Source: an uncultured Bacilli bacterium (lineage in GTDB: Bacteria > Bacillota_I > Bacilli_A > RF39 > UBA660). From it: 14,896 nt of DNA. Each line of letters opens with the position of its first letter. Position 1 is the first letter of the stretch. The DNA lies in NCBI GenBank assembly GCA_947632415.1, contig CANRPB010000024.1, positions 1 to 14,896 on the forward strand. The letters run 5' to 3'. The position numbers were made by a program, and so were the translations under genes. Of the stretch, positions 1 through 5,911 are shown piece by piece. The notes under the pieces were generated by a model. The model saw only the letters and a program-made list of their open reading frames with translations. It did not search any database and was not told the origin of the DNA.

Positions 1-1305
1 AGTAAAATAAAGGCTTTCACCCTCATAGAACTACTCGCTATAATAGTAATACTCGCGATAATTGCAGTAATAACGGTCCCAATAATATTGAATATTATTG
101 AGAATTCAAGAAAGGGAGCGGCAATAGATTCAGCATATGGTTATAAAGATGCCATAAGTAAATATTACATAACTGAATTAGCAAAAAATCCCAATTATGA
201 TGAATTAAATGGTACTTATAAAGTAACAGAAGAAGGTAAACTAACTTCAGATGAACAAGAAGAACCTATAGAAATATCATTTTCAGGGACATCACCAAAG
301 GGTGGTAATTTAACAATAGATAAAGGAACAGTAACAAATGGTTGTTTAACAATAGGTGATTATGCTTTGACATTAACAGATAGTGAAGTAACAGAAACAA
401 AAAAAGGAGATTGTAGTTCTTTAGTACAAGGAGATGAACCAGCAAAAAATAAAGTATATGCAGATGGAACAGAAGTTTATTTTGATGTTGATGAAGGTAA
501 AGGATGTACAAAGGAAGAATATGAAGCAAATAAAACTAAAAATACAGCAGAAAGTCCTTTAAAATCAGGATGTATGAAATTTTTTGCATTTTTAGATAGT
601 AAAGATTCGGAAATAGTAAATTTAATATTAGACCATAATACAACAAATTATGTAGCATGGGTATCTTCAACAGATTATGATGATGAGACTAAAGCAAATG
701 AAGTAGGAATAACATATTCAGGTGAAGGTGCTCCAATTGGAGAATATGGAAAAAATGGAAATAATAATAGAGGCCCACTAACAGTATTAGACCAATTGAA
801 AAAAGATACAGAAGTTTGGGAAACAGAAGTGACAAGTGATAATTATACACCATCATCTGGTGATTTCCAATGGACTATTGATTATAGTGAATATAAAGCC
901 CGTTTAATAACAGCGGAGGAGGTAGCAGTGATAACAAAAGAAAATAGAGCAAAGGGTAGTTCTGCTATTTATGCCCCAGAAGAACCATGGACATTAGAAA
1001 GTAGTTGGTTCTTGTTAGATAAAGGGACAGCTGATTGTTATGATAGTGATAGTTGTGATACAGATAATGTAACAAGTAAATATTGGTGGTTGTTTGATAA
1101 TACTAAAGAATGTACAACATATGGATGTAAGACAGCAGATAGTAGTACGTACGGATATTGGACGTCTTCTCCTCACGCCGGCAACTCTTATACCGCGTGG
1201 GAAGTGGGCCGCCGTGGCGACTTGAACAGCAACTGCGTGGCCACTGTTAACACCTACGGCGTCCGCCCAGTAATAACCGTCTCAAAATCTAAATTTCTCC
1301 AATAA
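1..1305 (+). CDS. Type IV pilin-like surface protein with DGR-type C-lectin tail (5' partial)
   Basis: The frame is open from base 1 and stops at TAA 1303-1305, giving 434 visible residues; the start lies left of the window. Residues 4-15 (KAFTLIELLAII) are a class III prepilin signal: cleavage is expected after A5, leaving F6 with the conserved Glu at +5 (E10), followed by a hydrophobic helix to about residue 31. After membrane insertion and peptidase cleavage such proteins join pili or pseudopili. The body contains ILDHNTT (near residue 208), GPLTVLDQLKKDT and ARLITAEEV, all shared with the gene at 4547. The last ~50 residues (GYWTSSP, AW.V...G.L, YGVRPVITV) match the C-type-lectin/FGE-like fold used by DGR variable proteins. 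Body codons are A-rich, unlike neighbouring T-ending genes, and the tail jumps to about 60% GC. Pilin class is clear; the role (adhesion or ligand binding) is inferred. Confidence 0.85.
   Translation, partial: SKIKAFTLIELLAIIVILAIIAVITVPIILNIIENSRKGAAIDSAYGYKDAISKYYITELAKNPNYDELNGTYKVTEEGKLTSDEQEEPIEISFSGTSPKGGNLTIDKGTVTNGCLTIGDYALTLTDSEVTETKKGDCSSLVQGDEPAKNKVYADGTEVYFDVDEGKGCTKEEYEANKTKNTAESPLKSGCMKFFAFLDSKDSEIVNLILDHNTTNYVAWVSSTDYDDETKANEVGITYSGEGAPIGEYGKNGNNNRGPLTVLDQLKKDTEVWETEVTSDNYTPSSGDFQWTIDYSEYKARLITAEEVAVITKENRAKGSSAIYAPEEPWTLESSWFLLDKGTADCYDSDSCDTDNVTSKYWWLFDNTKECTTYGCKTADSSTYGYWTSSPHAGNSYTAWEVGRRGDLNSNCVATVNTYGVRPVITVSKSKFLQ
7..153 (+). repeat. Pilin N-terminal coding repeat, copy 1
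   Basis: This stretch encodes the prepilin signal and N-terminal helix. It aligns without gaps to 4565-4711 (constant offset 4558), with roughly 85% of bases identical by eye and an almost identical protein. Beyond it the two pilin genes diverge strongly, apart from scattered conserved motifs. It could serve as a homology arm for gene conversion between the pilins. Confidence 0.8.
1162..1266 (+). other. Candidate variable region VR1 (DGR-like) in pilin 1
   Basis: By hand count 65 of 105 bases are G or C (about 62%), against roughly one third in the preceding 1.1 kb of the same gene. In the core 1174-1257, 22 of 28 codons end in C or T, as expected if AAY codons of a template were randomised at adenines; four AAC codons remain (1183, 1225, 1231, 1249). 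Invariant positions expected for the fold are kept: W at 1198, G at 1216, L at 1222, and G-V-R-P from 1258. DGR variable regions have this layout. The template repeat and reverse transcriptase are not in this window. Confidence 0.6.
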
Positions 1306-1566
1306 TAATGAGAACGAAAAAAGGTATCAAAGAACAAGAACGGAAAGAAGAATGGAAAACAAGGCAGTAGGGAAGTGACTGCGCACCAGCAGAAAAGGCT
1401 GGTGTGCGGGTCATGCGTGGCAAGCTTGACTTGCCAAATGTCGCGTTCCGGGCAAGGAAAAGCGACAAAGCCGAAAAACTAAGAAAGAAAGAACATGATA
1501 AAATCATGAACTAAGAAAAGAAAGAAAAGAGAATCCTTACCTCGCGGAAGAGAGTCGCGAATTTTG
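1306..1566 (+). other. Structured, non-coding 3' region after pilin 1 (possible ncRNA or cis element)
   Basis: No credible gene lies here. The stretch contains successive hairpins separated by purine-rich linkers. 1375-1414 has a 10-bp GC-rich stem (1381-1390 with 1398-1407, one G-U pair), extended by 1375-1379 with 1410-1414. 1419-1424 pairs with 1430-1435. 1440-1444 pairs with 1462-1466 around an inner 1446-1449/1456-1459 stem. 1494-1499 pairs with 1503-1508. 1542-1546 pairs with 1556-1560. It is followed directly by a terminator, so it is probably transcribed as the pilin 3' UTR or a separate small RNA. DGR targets often carry a GC-rich hairpin downstream of the variable region, but this one lies about 110 bp beyond it. 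I do not recognise a named RNA family. Confidence 0.5.
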
Positions 1567-1614
1567 AAAAATCTGATAAAAATCATCAATTTGGTTTTTT
1601 ATCGGATTTTTTTT
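1567..1614 (+). terminator. Rho-independent terminator after the pilin 1 3' region
   Basis: Bases 1567-1582 pair with 1596-1611 (core AATCTGATAAAAA with TTTTTATCGGATT, one G-U pair) around a 13-base loop, and the right arm runs into a T tract to 1614. It ends the pilin 1 transcript or a small RNA from the structured region. Confidence 0.8.
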
Positions 1615-1735
1615 AGAAGGGATTTTAAATATATTCATTGAAAAATATACTTTATTTTTTATACATTATAATAACATTTAATTTACATTTTTTTAGTTTT
1701 ATGATTATTATTAATAAATCATTAAAAATTCAAAG

Positions 1736-1764
1736 TTGATAATTTTTTATTTGTATAGTATAAT
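1736..1764 (+). promoter_or_regulatory. SigA-type promoter for the membrane protein/GGDEF operon
   Basis: TTGATA (1736-1741), a 17-base spacer and a perfect TATAAT (1759-1764). Transcription would start near 1771, which is the first G of the GGAG ribosome site, leaving a leader of only about 12 bases before GTG 1783. The sequence between 1615 and 1735 is AT-rich; apart from a weaker TTGAAA/TATACA-like pair near 1639-1666 I see nothing in it. Confidence 0.75.
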
Positions 1765-1782
1765 TATAATGGAGTGATGAAT

Positions 1783-2262
1783 GTGAAAAAAAAGTCTAAT
1801 AAATTGTTGAATTATATTAAGAAGAATAAGTTGCTTTCAATATTAATCTTGATTTTTGTTGTTATTTTTATATTGTTTCTTGTTGTTTTAAAGGTGTTTA
1901 TTTTTCCAAGTTATTCTGTTGATAAGTATGGGGATAGATTGGATGGTATTGATAGTGTTTTGTTGAATGATTCTAGGTTTAATGAGGTTAAGTCTAGTTT
2001 TGAGGCTCCAGATGGTTTTGAGATTGATAAGTTTGATTTGTCTGGTAAAATTGTCAATATTTACATTAGTGTTGTTTCTGATTTTGATGTTAACAGTGCT
2101 AAGGAGTTGTCAACTAAGTTGGTTAATTCTTTTAGTGAGGATGAGTTGGGTTATTATGACTTTCAAGTTTTTGTAACTTCTGATAGTGATAGTTATCCTA
2201 TAATTGGTTATAAAAATAAGATTTCAGAGGGTTTGTACTGGAATTATGAGGGTGGAATCTAA
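1783..2262 (+). CDS. Small single-pass membrane protein of unknown function
   Basis: The protein has about 159 residues. A lysine-rich N-terminus is followed by one strong hydrophobic segment (around residues 16-40, LLSILILIFVVIFILFLVV) and then an acidic extracytoplasmic domain of about 115 residues ending in YPIIGYKNK...GLYWN. I do not recognise the family. GTG 1783 is chosen because GGAG at 1771-1774 lies 8 bases before it; ATG 1777 and GTG 1774 are in frame but too close to, or inside, that site. The stop TAA overlaps the next ATG by one base (TAATG), so it is co-transcribed and probably translationally coupled with the GGDEF protein. A partner role for that sensor is an inference from coupling only. 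Codons are T-ending, like the chromosomal background. Confidence 0.8.
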   Translation: MKKKSNKLLNYIKKNKLLSILILIFVVIFILFLVVLKVFIFPSYSVDKYGDRLDGIDSVLLNDSRFNEVKSSFEAPDGFEIDKFDLSGKIVNIYISVVSDFDVNSAKELSTKLVNSFSEDELGYYDFQVFVTSDSDSYPIIGYKNKISEGLYWNYEGGI

Positions 2263-4340
2263 TGAAGAATAAAAAGAGTTTAATTTTAATTATTGTTGCG
2301 ATTGTTATTATTGGTGCTGGTGTTTTTTATTTTTTTACTAGACAGGATAAGGATACTTCGTTTACAATTTTGGAAAAGCAGTGGTTAGAGAGTAATAAGA
2401 ATAGGGTTATTGATATTTCTATTTTGAAGGATATTCCTGTTATTGATTATAATGGTAGTGGAATTTTGTTTGATTTTTTGAATGATTTTGAGGATGTTAC
2501 GGGGTTAGAGTTTAATCGTATTGCTTCTATTGATAGTAGTGATGTTAAGACTGATTATTCTTTTCAGGTTGTTTCTGATAAACTTGATAGTGATGTTTTG
2601 GTTTTTAGTGATAGTTATGTTTTTCTCACTAAGAATAACGTTAAGTATAATAAGTTGTCTGAGATTAGTGATATGAAAATTGGTGTTTTGAATTCTGATT
2701 TGGATAAGATTTCTAGTGTGTTGGATTCTAATGTTACTTTTAAGGGTTTTGATAGTCTTGATGAGTTAGTTAGTTATATAGATGTAAGTAATGTTAAGAC
2801 TAATGAAAATGGTGAACAGGTTATTGATGATACGATTGATGTTATTGATGGTATTATTATTCCTAAGATGAGTAATTTGAATTTGATTATTTCTAATCCT
2901 AGTTTAAATATTTCTTATAATATAAATGAGATAAAGCAGGATTATGTTTTGCGTCTTGGTAGTGATGAGAAACTTAATGATATTATTAATAAGTATTTTA
3001 ATAAGTGGCTTGATACAAAGTATGATGATTCTTTTAACAAGCATTTTTCGAATAATTATTTTGCTTTTTCTTCTGTTGATGATAAGGATAAGGCTGAGTT
3101 TAAGAGTAAGCGTTATACTTATGGTTTTGTTGAGAATAGGCCTTTTGATTCTTTAGTTAATGATGATTTATATGGTATTAATAGGGCTTTTTTGGATAGT
3201 TTTTCTGATGTTGCTGATATTGATATTGATTATAAGAGGTATGATAGTAAGTCTTCTTTAGTTAGTGCTTTTAACAATGGTGAGATTGATGTATTGTTTG
3301 ATAATTTAGGTACTTCTGATTTTACTGTTTCTAATGTTGATTTAGTTAGTAATTATGATGAGGAAGTTGTTGTTTTGGCTATTCCTGATAATAAGGTTAC
3401 GGTTGGTTCTATTAAGGCTTTGGCTTCTTATAATGTTGCTAGTATAAGTGATACGAAGATTTCTGATTATTTAACTTCTTATGGTATTAATGTTGATGGT
3501 TATAGTTCTATTGATGATTTAGTTAGTCATGTTTCTAGTGATAGTGTTATTGTTGTGGATTCAGAGATTTATAATTATTATAGTTCTAAGTTGTTGAGTG
3601 ATTATAAGCCTATTTATACTTTTAATATGGATAGGGATTATATGTTTAAGGTGCTTAATAGTAATGATAATAGTATTTTTATAAATTATTTTAATTTCTA
3701 TTTGTCTTTTGTTTCTAATCAAGAGGTATCTAATGTTGGTTATTCTAAGTTAGTTGATTTGACTGCTAAGGGAAGTTATAGATTTGTTATTATTGGTGGT
3801 ATTTCGGTTGTTGTTTTGGGTTTATTAGGTCTTTTGTATTTTCAGAATCGAAAGAGTGGTTCTAAGGAGAAGGTTGTTGTTTCTAAGGATAGTAAGATTA
3901 AGTATATTGATATGTTAACTTCTTTGAAGAATAGGAATTATCTTAATGACAATATTGAGGCTTGGGATGAGAGTATGGTTTATCCACAGGGTATTGTTGT
4001 TGTTGATCTTAATAATATTGCTTATATTAATGATAATTATGGTCATACTGAGGGTGATAAGATTATTAAAGAGGCTGCTAATATTTTGATTAAGACACAG
4101 ATTTCTAATACGGAGATTATGCGTACTAATGGTAATGAGTTTTTGATTTATATGGTAGGTTATGATGAGAAACAGATTGTTTCTTATATTAGAAAACTTA
4201 ATAAGGAGTTTAAAGATTTATCGCATAATTTTGGTGCGGCTATTGGATATAGTACGATAACTGATGAGATTAAGACTATTGATGACGCAATTAATGAGGC
4301 TACATTAGATATGAGAAATAATAAAGAGGAGAGTCGTTAA
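2262..4340 (+). CDS. Membrane sensor with two periplasmic-binding-like domains and a degenerate GGDEF domain
   Basis: The protein has 692 residues. It starts with a membrane segment (about 6-25). Next comes a BvgS-like venus-flytrap module beginning at TILEKQWLESN, with IPVIDYNGSGILFDFLNDF, and a second similar domain from about residue 285 (RYTYGFVENRPFDSL, AFNNGEIDVLFDNLG). A second membrane helix (about 507-529) leads to a cytoplasmic GGDEF domain (about 545-690). Family landmarks are kept: DMLTSLKNRNYL, VVVDLNNIAYINDNYGH.EGD. The signature GG(D/E)EF reads N623-G-N-E-F627, so the catalytic third acidic residue is Asn, and I see no RxxD inhibitory site before it. Diguanylate cyclase activity is therefore doubtful; it may bind nucleotide or act as a scaffold. 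The outer domains suggest sensing of a small solute, perhaps an amino acid. It lies between two pilin genes. Confidence 0.85.
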   Translation: MKNKKSLILIIVAIVIIGAGVFYFFTRQDKDTSFTILEKQWLESNKNRVIDISILKDIPVIDYNGSGILFDFLNDFEDVTGLEFNRIASIDSSDVKTDYSFQVVSDKLDSDVLVFSDSYVFLTKNNVKYNKLSEISDMKIGVLNSDLDKISSVLDSNVTFKGFDSLDELVSYIDVSNVKTNENGEQVIDDTIDVIDGIIIPKMSNLNLIISNPSLNISYNINEIKQDYVLRLGSDEKLNDIINKYFNKWLDTKYDDSFNKHFSNNYFAFSSVDDKDKAEFKSKRYTYGFVENRPFDSLVNDDLYGINRAFLDSFSDVADIDIDYKRYDSKSSLVSAFNNGEIDVLFDNLGTSDFTVSNVDLVSNYDEEVVVLAIPDNKVTVGSIKALASYNVASISDTKISDYLTSYGINVDGYSSIDDLVSHVSSDSVIVVDSEIYNYYSSKLLSDYKPIYTFNMDRDYMFKVLNSNDNSIFINYFNFYLSFVSNQEVSNVGYSKLVDLTAKGSYRFVIIGGISVVVLGLLGLLYFQNRKSGSKEKVVVSKDSKIKYIDMLTSLKNRNYLNDNIEAWDESMVYPQGIVVVDLNNIAYINDNYGHTEGDKIIKEAANILIKTQISNTEIMRTNGNEFLIYMVGYDEKQIVSYIRKLNKEFKDLSHNFGAAIGYSTITDEIKTIDDAINEATLDMRNNKEESR

Positions 4341-4368
4341 AAAATGTTATTATTTTAACAGTTTTTTT
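4336..4368 (+). terminator. Probable rho-independent terminator of the GGDEF operon
   Basis: GTTAAAA (4336-4342) pairs with TTTTAAC (4353-4359) around a 10-base loop, followed by AG and seven T. The stem overlaps the stop codon of the GGDEF gene and is AT-rich, so strength is moderate. Confidence 0.5.
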
Positions 4369-4413
4369 GAATAATTGTTTAAGAATTATTTTTGGTTTAT
4401 GGTTAGAAATGTG

Positions 4414-4442
4414 TTGAAAAATTAGTAATTATATGATAACAT
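4414..4442 (+). promoter_or_regulatory. Candidate promoter of pilin 2
   Basis: TTGAAA (4414-4419), a 17-base spacer and TAACAT (4437-4442, four of six consensus bases). TATGAT at 4432-4437 is a better -10 but has no well-spaced -35. A good ribosome site, AGAGGAG (4484-4490), sits 7 bases before ATG 4498, supporting translation starting there rather than at GTG 4547. Confidence 0.4.
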
Positions 4443-4536
4443 TATTTTTATGATAGGGTTTTTGGTTTTTGTAGGTAGTGGAAAGAGGAGAGAGAAAATG
4501 AAATATAAAAATTTTAAGTTAACAAATAGTAACCTA

Positions 4537-4547
4537 GGGGGGGGGGG
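4537..4547 (+). repeat. Poly-G(11) tract at the pilin 2 start: candidate phase-variation switch
   Basis: Eleven consecutive G in an AT-rich region, between ATG 4498 (with an AGGAG site 7 bases upstream) and the prepilin signal. With 11 G the frame from 4498 runs through GGGG-A-K-V and ends at TAG 4558-4560 after 20 codons. With 10 or 13 G it reads MKYKNFKLTNSNLGGGVRKS and continues into KIKAFTLIELL, giving about 438 residues at 10 G. Such tracts change length by slipped-strand mispairing. The length in an assembly may itself be uncertain. Confidence 0.8.
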
Positions 4548-5815
4548 TGCGAAAGTCTAGAAAAATAAAGGCTTTCACCCTTATAGAGTTGTTGGCAATA
4601 ATAGTGATACTTGCGATAATTGCAGTAATAACTGTTCCAATAATATTAAATATAATTGAGAATTCAAGAAAGGGAGCAGCAATAGATAGTGCATATGGTT
4701 ATAGAGATGCCGTAAACCAATATTATATATCAGAACTAACAAAAATAGGAGAAAAAGATCTAGATGGATTTTTTAATCTAAATAGTAATGGCGAATTATT
4801 AAATGGTTCTAATCCAGTATCAACGGTAATCCCATTTACAGGGAAAGCCCCAGAAGGAGGAAGTGTAGTTCTAGATGAAGGAACACTCGAAGCAGCATGT
4901 CTAACCATAGGTGACTATAAAGTAACAATGATAGGAGGAGAAGTATACTCAACCGAAAAAGGAAAATGTAATGGAATCGAAGTATACTTGAATCCAACAT
5001 CAGAAGATGGTAATCCAAGTTGTACAGAGGAAGAATATAATAATAATGATAAAAAATTAGAAAAAGAAGGTTGTATGAAATGGTACGTATATGATGTATC
5101 AGATAATGGATATACAATGATACTAGATCATAATACAACGGCAACTATTGATGGCTGGATATCAGAAAGTGATTATAATAATGCAGAAAATATAGAAAGT
5201 ACATATGGGGTAACATATCTAAATAATAGTTTTCCTAGTGGAGAATATAATGCTGGAACAGATGAAAATGGAAACTCTACTGGTGGAAATAATAATAAAG
5301 GTCCATTAACAGCTTTAAGGGTTTTAAAAGAAGATACGGAAGGTTGGACAATACAAAATAGGACTGACTCGTATACTGCAACAATAGATGCAATTGGTAA
5401 TGGTTATACTATAAATTATGAAGATTATAAAGCAAAATTGATAAGTGCGGAGGAAGTAAATAGTATAGTAAGGAATGGTAATTGGGATACATCAAAAGAA
5501 TGGTATTATTTAGATGGAGCATATAGTACCAGTGATACCAATGGAAAATGGCAAACTAAAGTTGCTAACTCGCAGGGAGCAAGTAATTATGCCTGGTTAT
5601 TTAACAATTTAAATGGTTGCGAAAATAGTGGTTGTGATACAGATCTTTCAATTGAAAAAGAAAATGGTTACTGGACAAGTACGCCTCGCATCGACGTTTC
5701 AAATCATGTTTGGGGTGTTTACAACATCGGTACTTTGTACTGCCGTTATTTGAATGATTCCACCCGCGGTATTCGTCCAGTAATAACAGTTAAGAAAAGT
5801 GATATTGTTTCTTGA
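4547..5815 (+). CDS. Type IV pilin-like surface protein with DGR-type C-lectin tail, phase-variable start
   Basis: The open frame begins at GTG 4547 (422 residues), but that start lies inside the G tract with no spaced ribosome site. The likely true start is ATG 4498, out of frame by one G in this copy, so the gene is probably OFF here. The class III signal KIKAFTLIELL predicts cleavage after A9, leaving F10 and E14 (+5), followed by a hydrophobic helix. Body motifs match pilin 1: MILDHNTT, GPLTALRVLKEDT, AKLISAEEV, NGCENSGCDT. The tail is GYWTSTP, VWGVYNIGTL, GIRPVITV, the C-type-lectin/FGE-like fold of DGR variable proteins. It stops at TGA 5813-5815. Codons in the body are A-rich, unlike the neighbours; the tail is about 45% GC with NNC/NNT codons. 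No prepilin peptidase, ATPase or minor pilin lies nearby, so assembly genes must be elsewhere. The pilin call is firm; the ligand is unknown. Confidence 0.85.
   Translation: MRKSRKIKAFTLIELLAIIVILAIIAVITVPIILNIIENSRKGAAIDSAYGYRDAVNQYYISELTKIGEKDLDGFFNLNSNGELLNGSNPVSTVIPFTGKAPEGGSVVLDEGTLEAACLTIGDYKVTMIGGEVYSTEKGKCNGIEVYLNPTSEDGNPSCTEEEYNNNDKKLEKEGCMKWYVYDVSDNGYTMILDHNTTATIDGWISESDYNNAENIESTYGVTYLNNSFPSGEYNAGTDENGNSTGGNNNKGPLTALRVLKEDTEGWTIQNRTDSYTATIDAIGNGYTINYEDYKAKLISAEEVNSIVRNGNWDTSKEWYYLDGAYSTSDTNGKWQTKVANSQGASNYAWLFNNLNGCENSGCDTDLSIEKENGYWTSTPRIDVSNHVWGVYNIGTLYCRYLNDSTRGIRPVITVKKSDIVS
4565..4711 (+). repeat. Pilin N-terminal coding repeat, copy 2
   Basis: Gap-free counterpart of 7-153, encoding the same prepilin signal and helix (AFTLIELLAIIVILAIIAV). 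Most differences are synonymous. Confidence 0.8.
5675..5776 (+). other. Candidate variable region VR2 (DGR-like) in pilin 2
   Basis: By hand count 46 of 102 bases are G or C (about 45%), higher than the body of the gene. In 5687-5767, 23 of 27 codons end in C or T. It aligns codon by codon to VR1 with W (5711), G (5729), L (5735) and G-I-R-P (from 5768) fixed, while nearly all other positions differ. It is one codon shorter between L and G-I-R-P. AAT/AAC codons remain at 5702, 5723 and 5753. Fixed codons use different synonyms from VR1 (GGT ATT CGT against GGC GTC CGC), so the two would need different templates or have drifted. Confidence 0.55.
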
Positions 5816-5911
5816 TAATTAAAATGTAATAAAAAATAAATTTGTGGGAATCTGATAAGAACTGTTTTAATTATTTTGGTTTTTGTCAGTTTTTATTTAG
5901 GGGGTGATATT

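Noticed and set aside
1306..1374. A-rich stretch after VR1 as the DGR template repeat
   Set aside because: It does not align with the fixed bases of VR1 or VR2 (no TGG, GGC...TTG or RPV-coding exit), so it is not the template. I found no other template in the window by reading both strands.
1289..1507. Minus-strand open frame of 72 codons overlapping the pilin 1 end
   Set aside because: It has no ribosome site, lies across the hairpin region and reads as low-complexity Ser/Phe/Leu without family motifs; it is a shadow of structured DNA.
4547..4549. GTG 4547 as the true pilin 2 start
   Set aside because: It lies inside the G tract with no spaced ribosome site, while ATG 4498 has one. It is kept only as the formal start of the open frame in this copy.
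4498..4560. 20-codon peptide MKYKNFKLTNSNLGGGGAKV as a separate leader peptide gene
   Set aside because: It has a good start and ribosome site, but its junction with the prepilin signal is one G away from being in frame, so a switched-off pilin start explains it better.
5815..5874. Terminator after pilin 2
   Set aside because: ATAATTAAAA (5815-5824) and TTTTAATTAT (5865-5874) are complementary, but a 40-base loop and an all-AT stem make a terminator doubtful.
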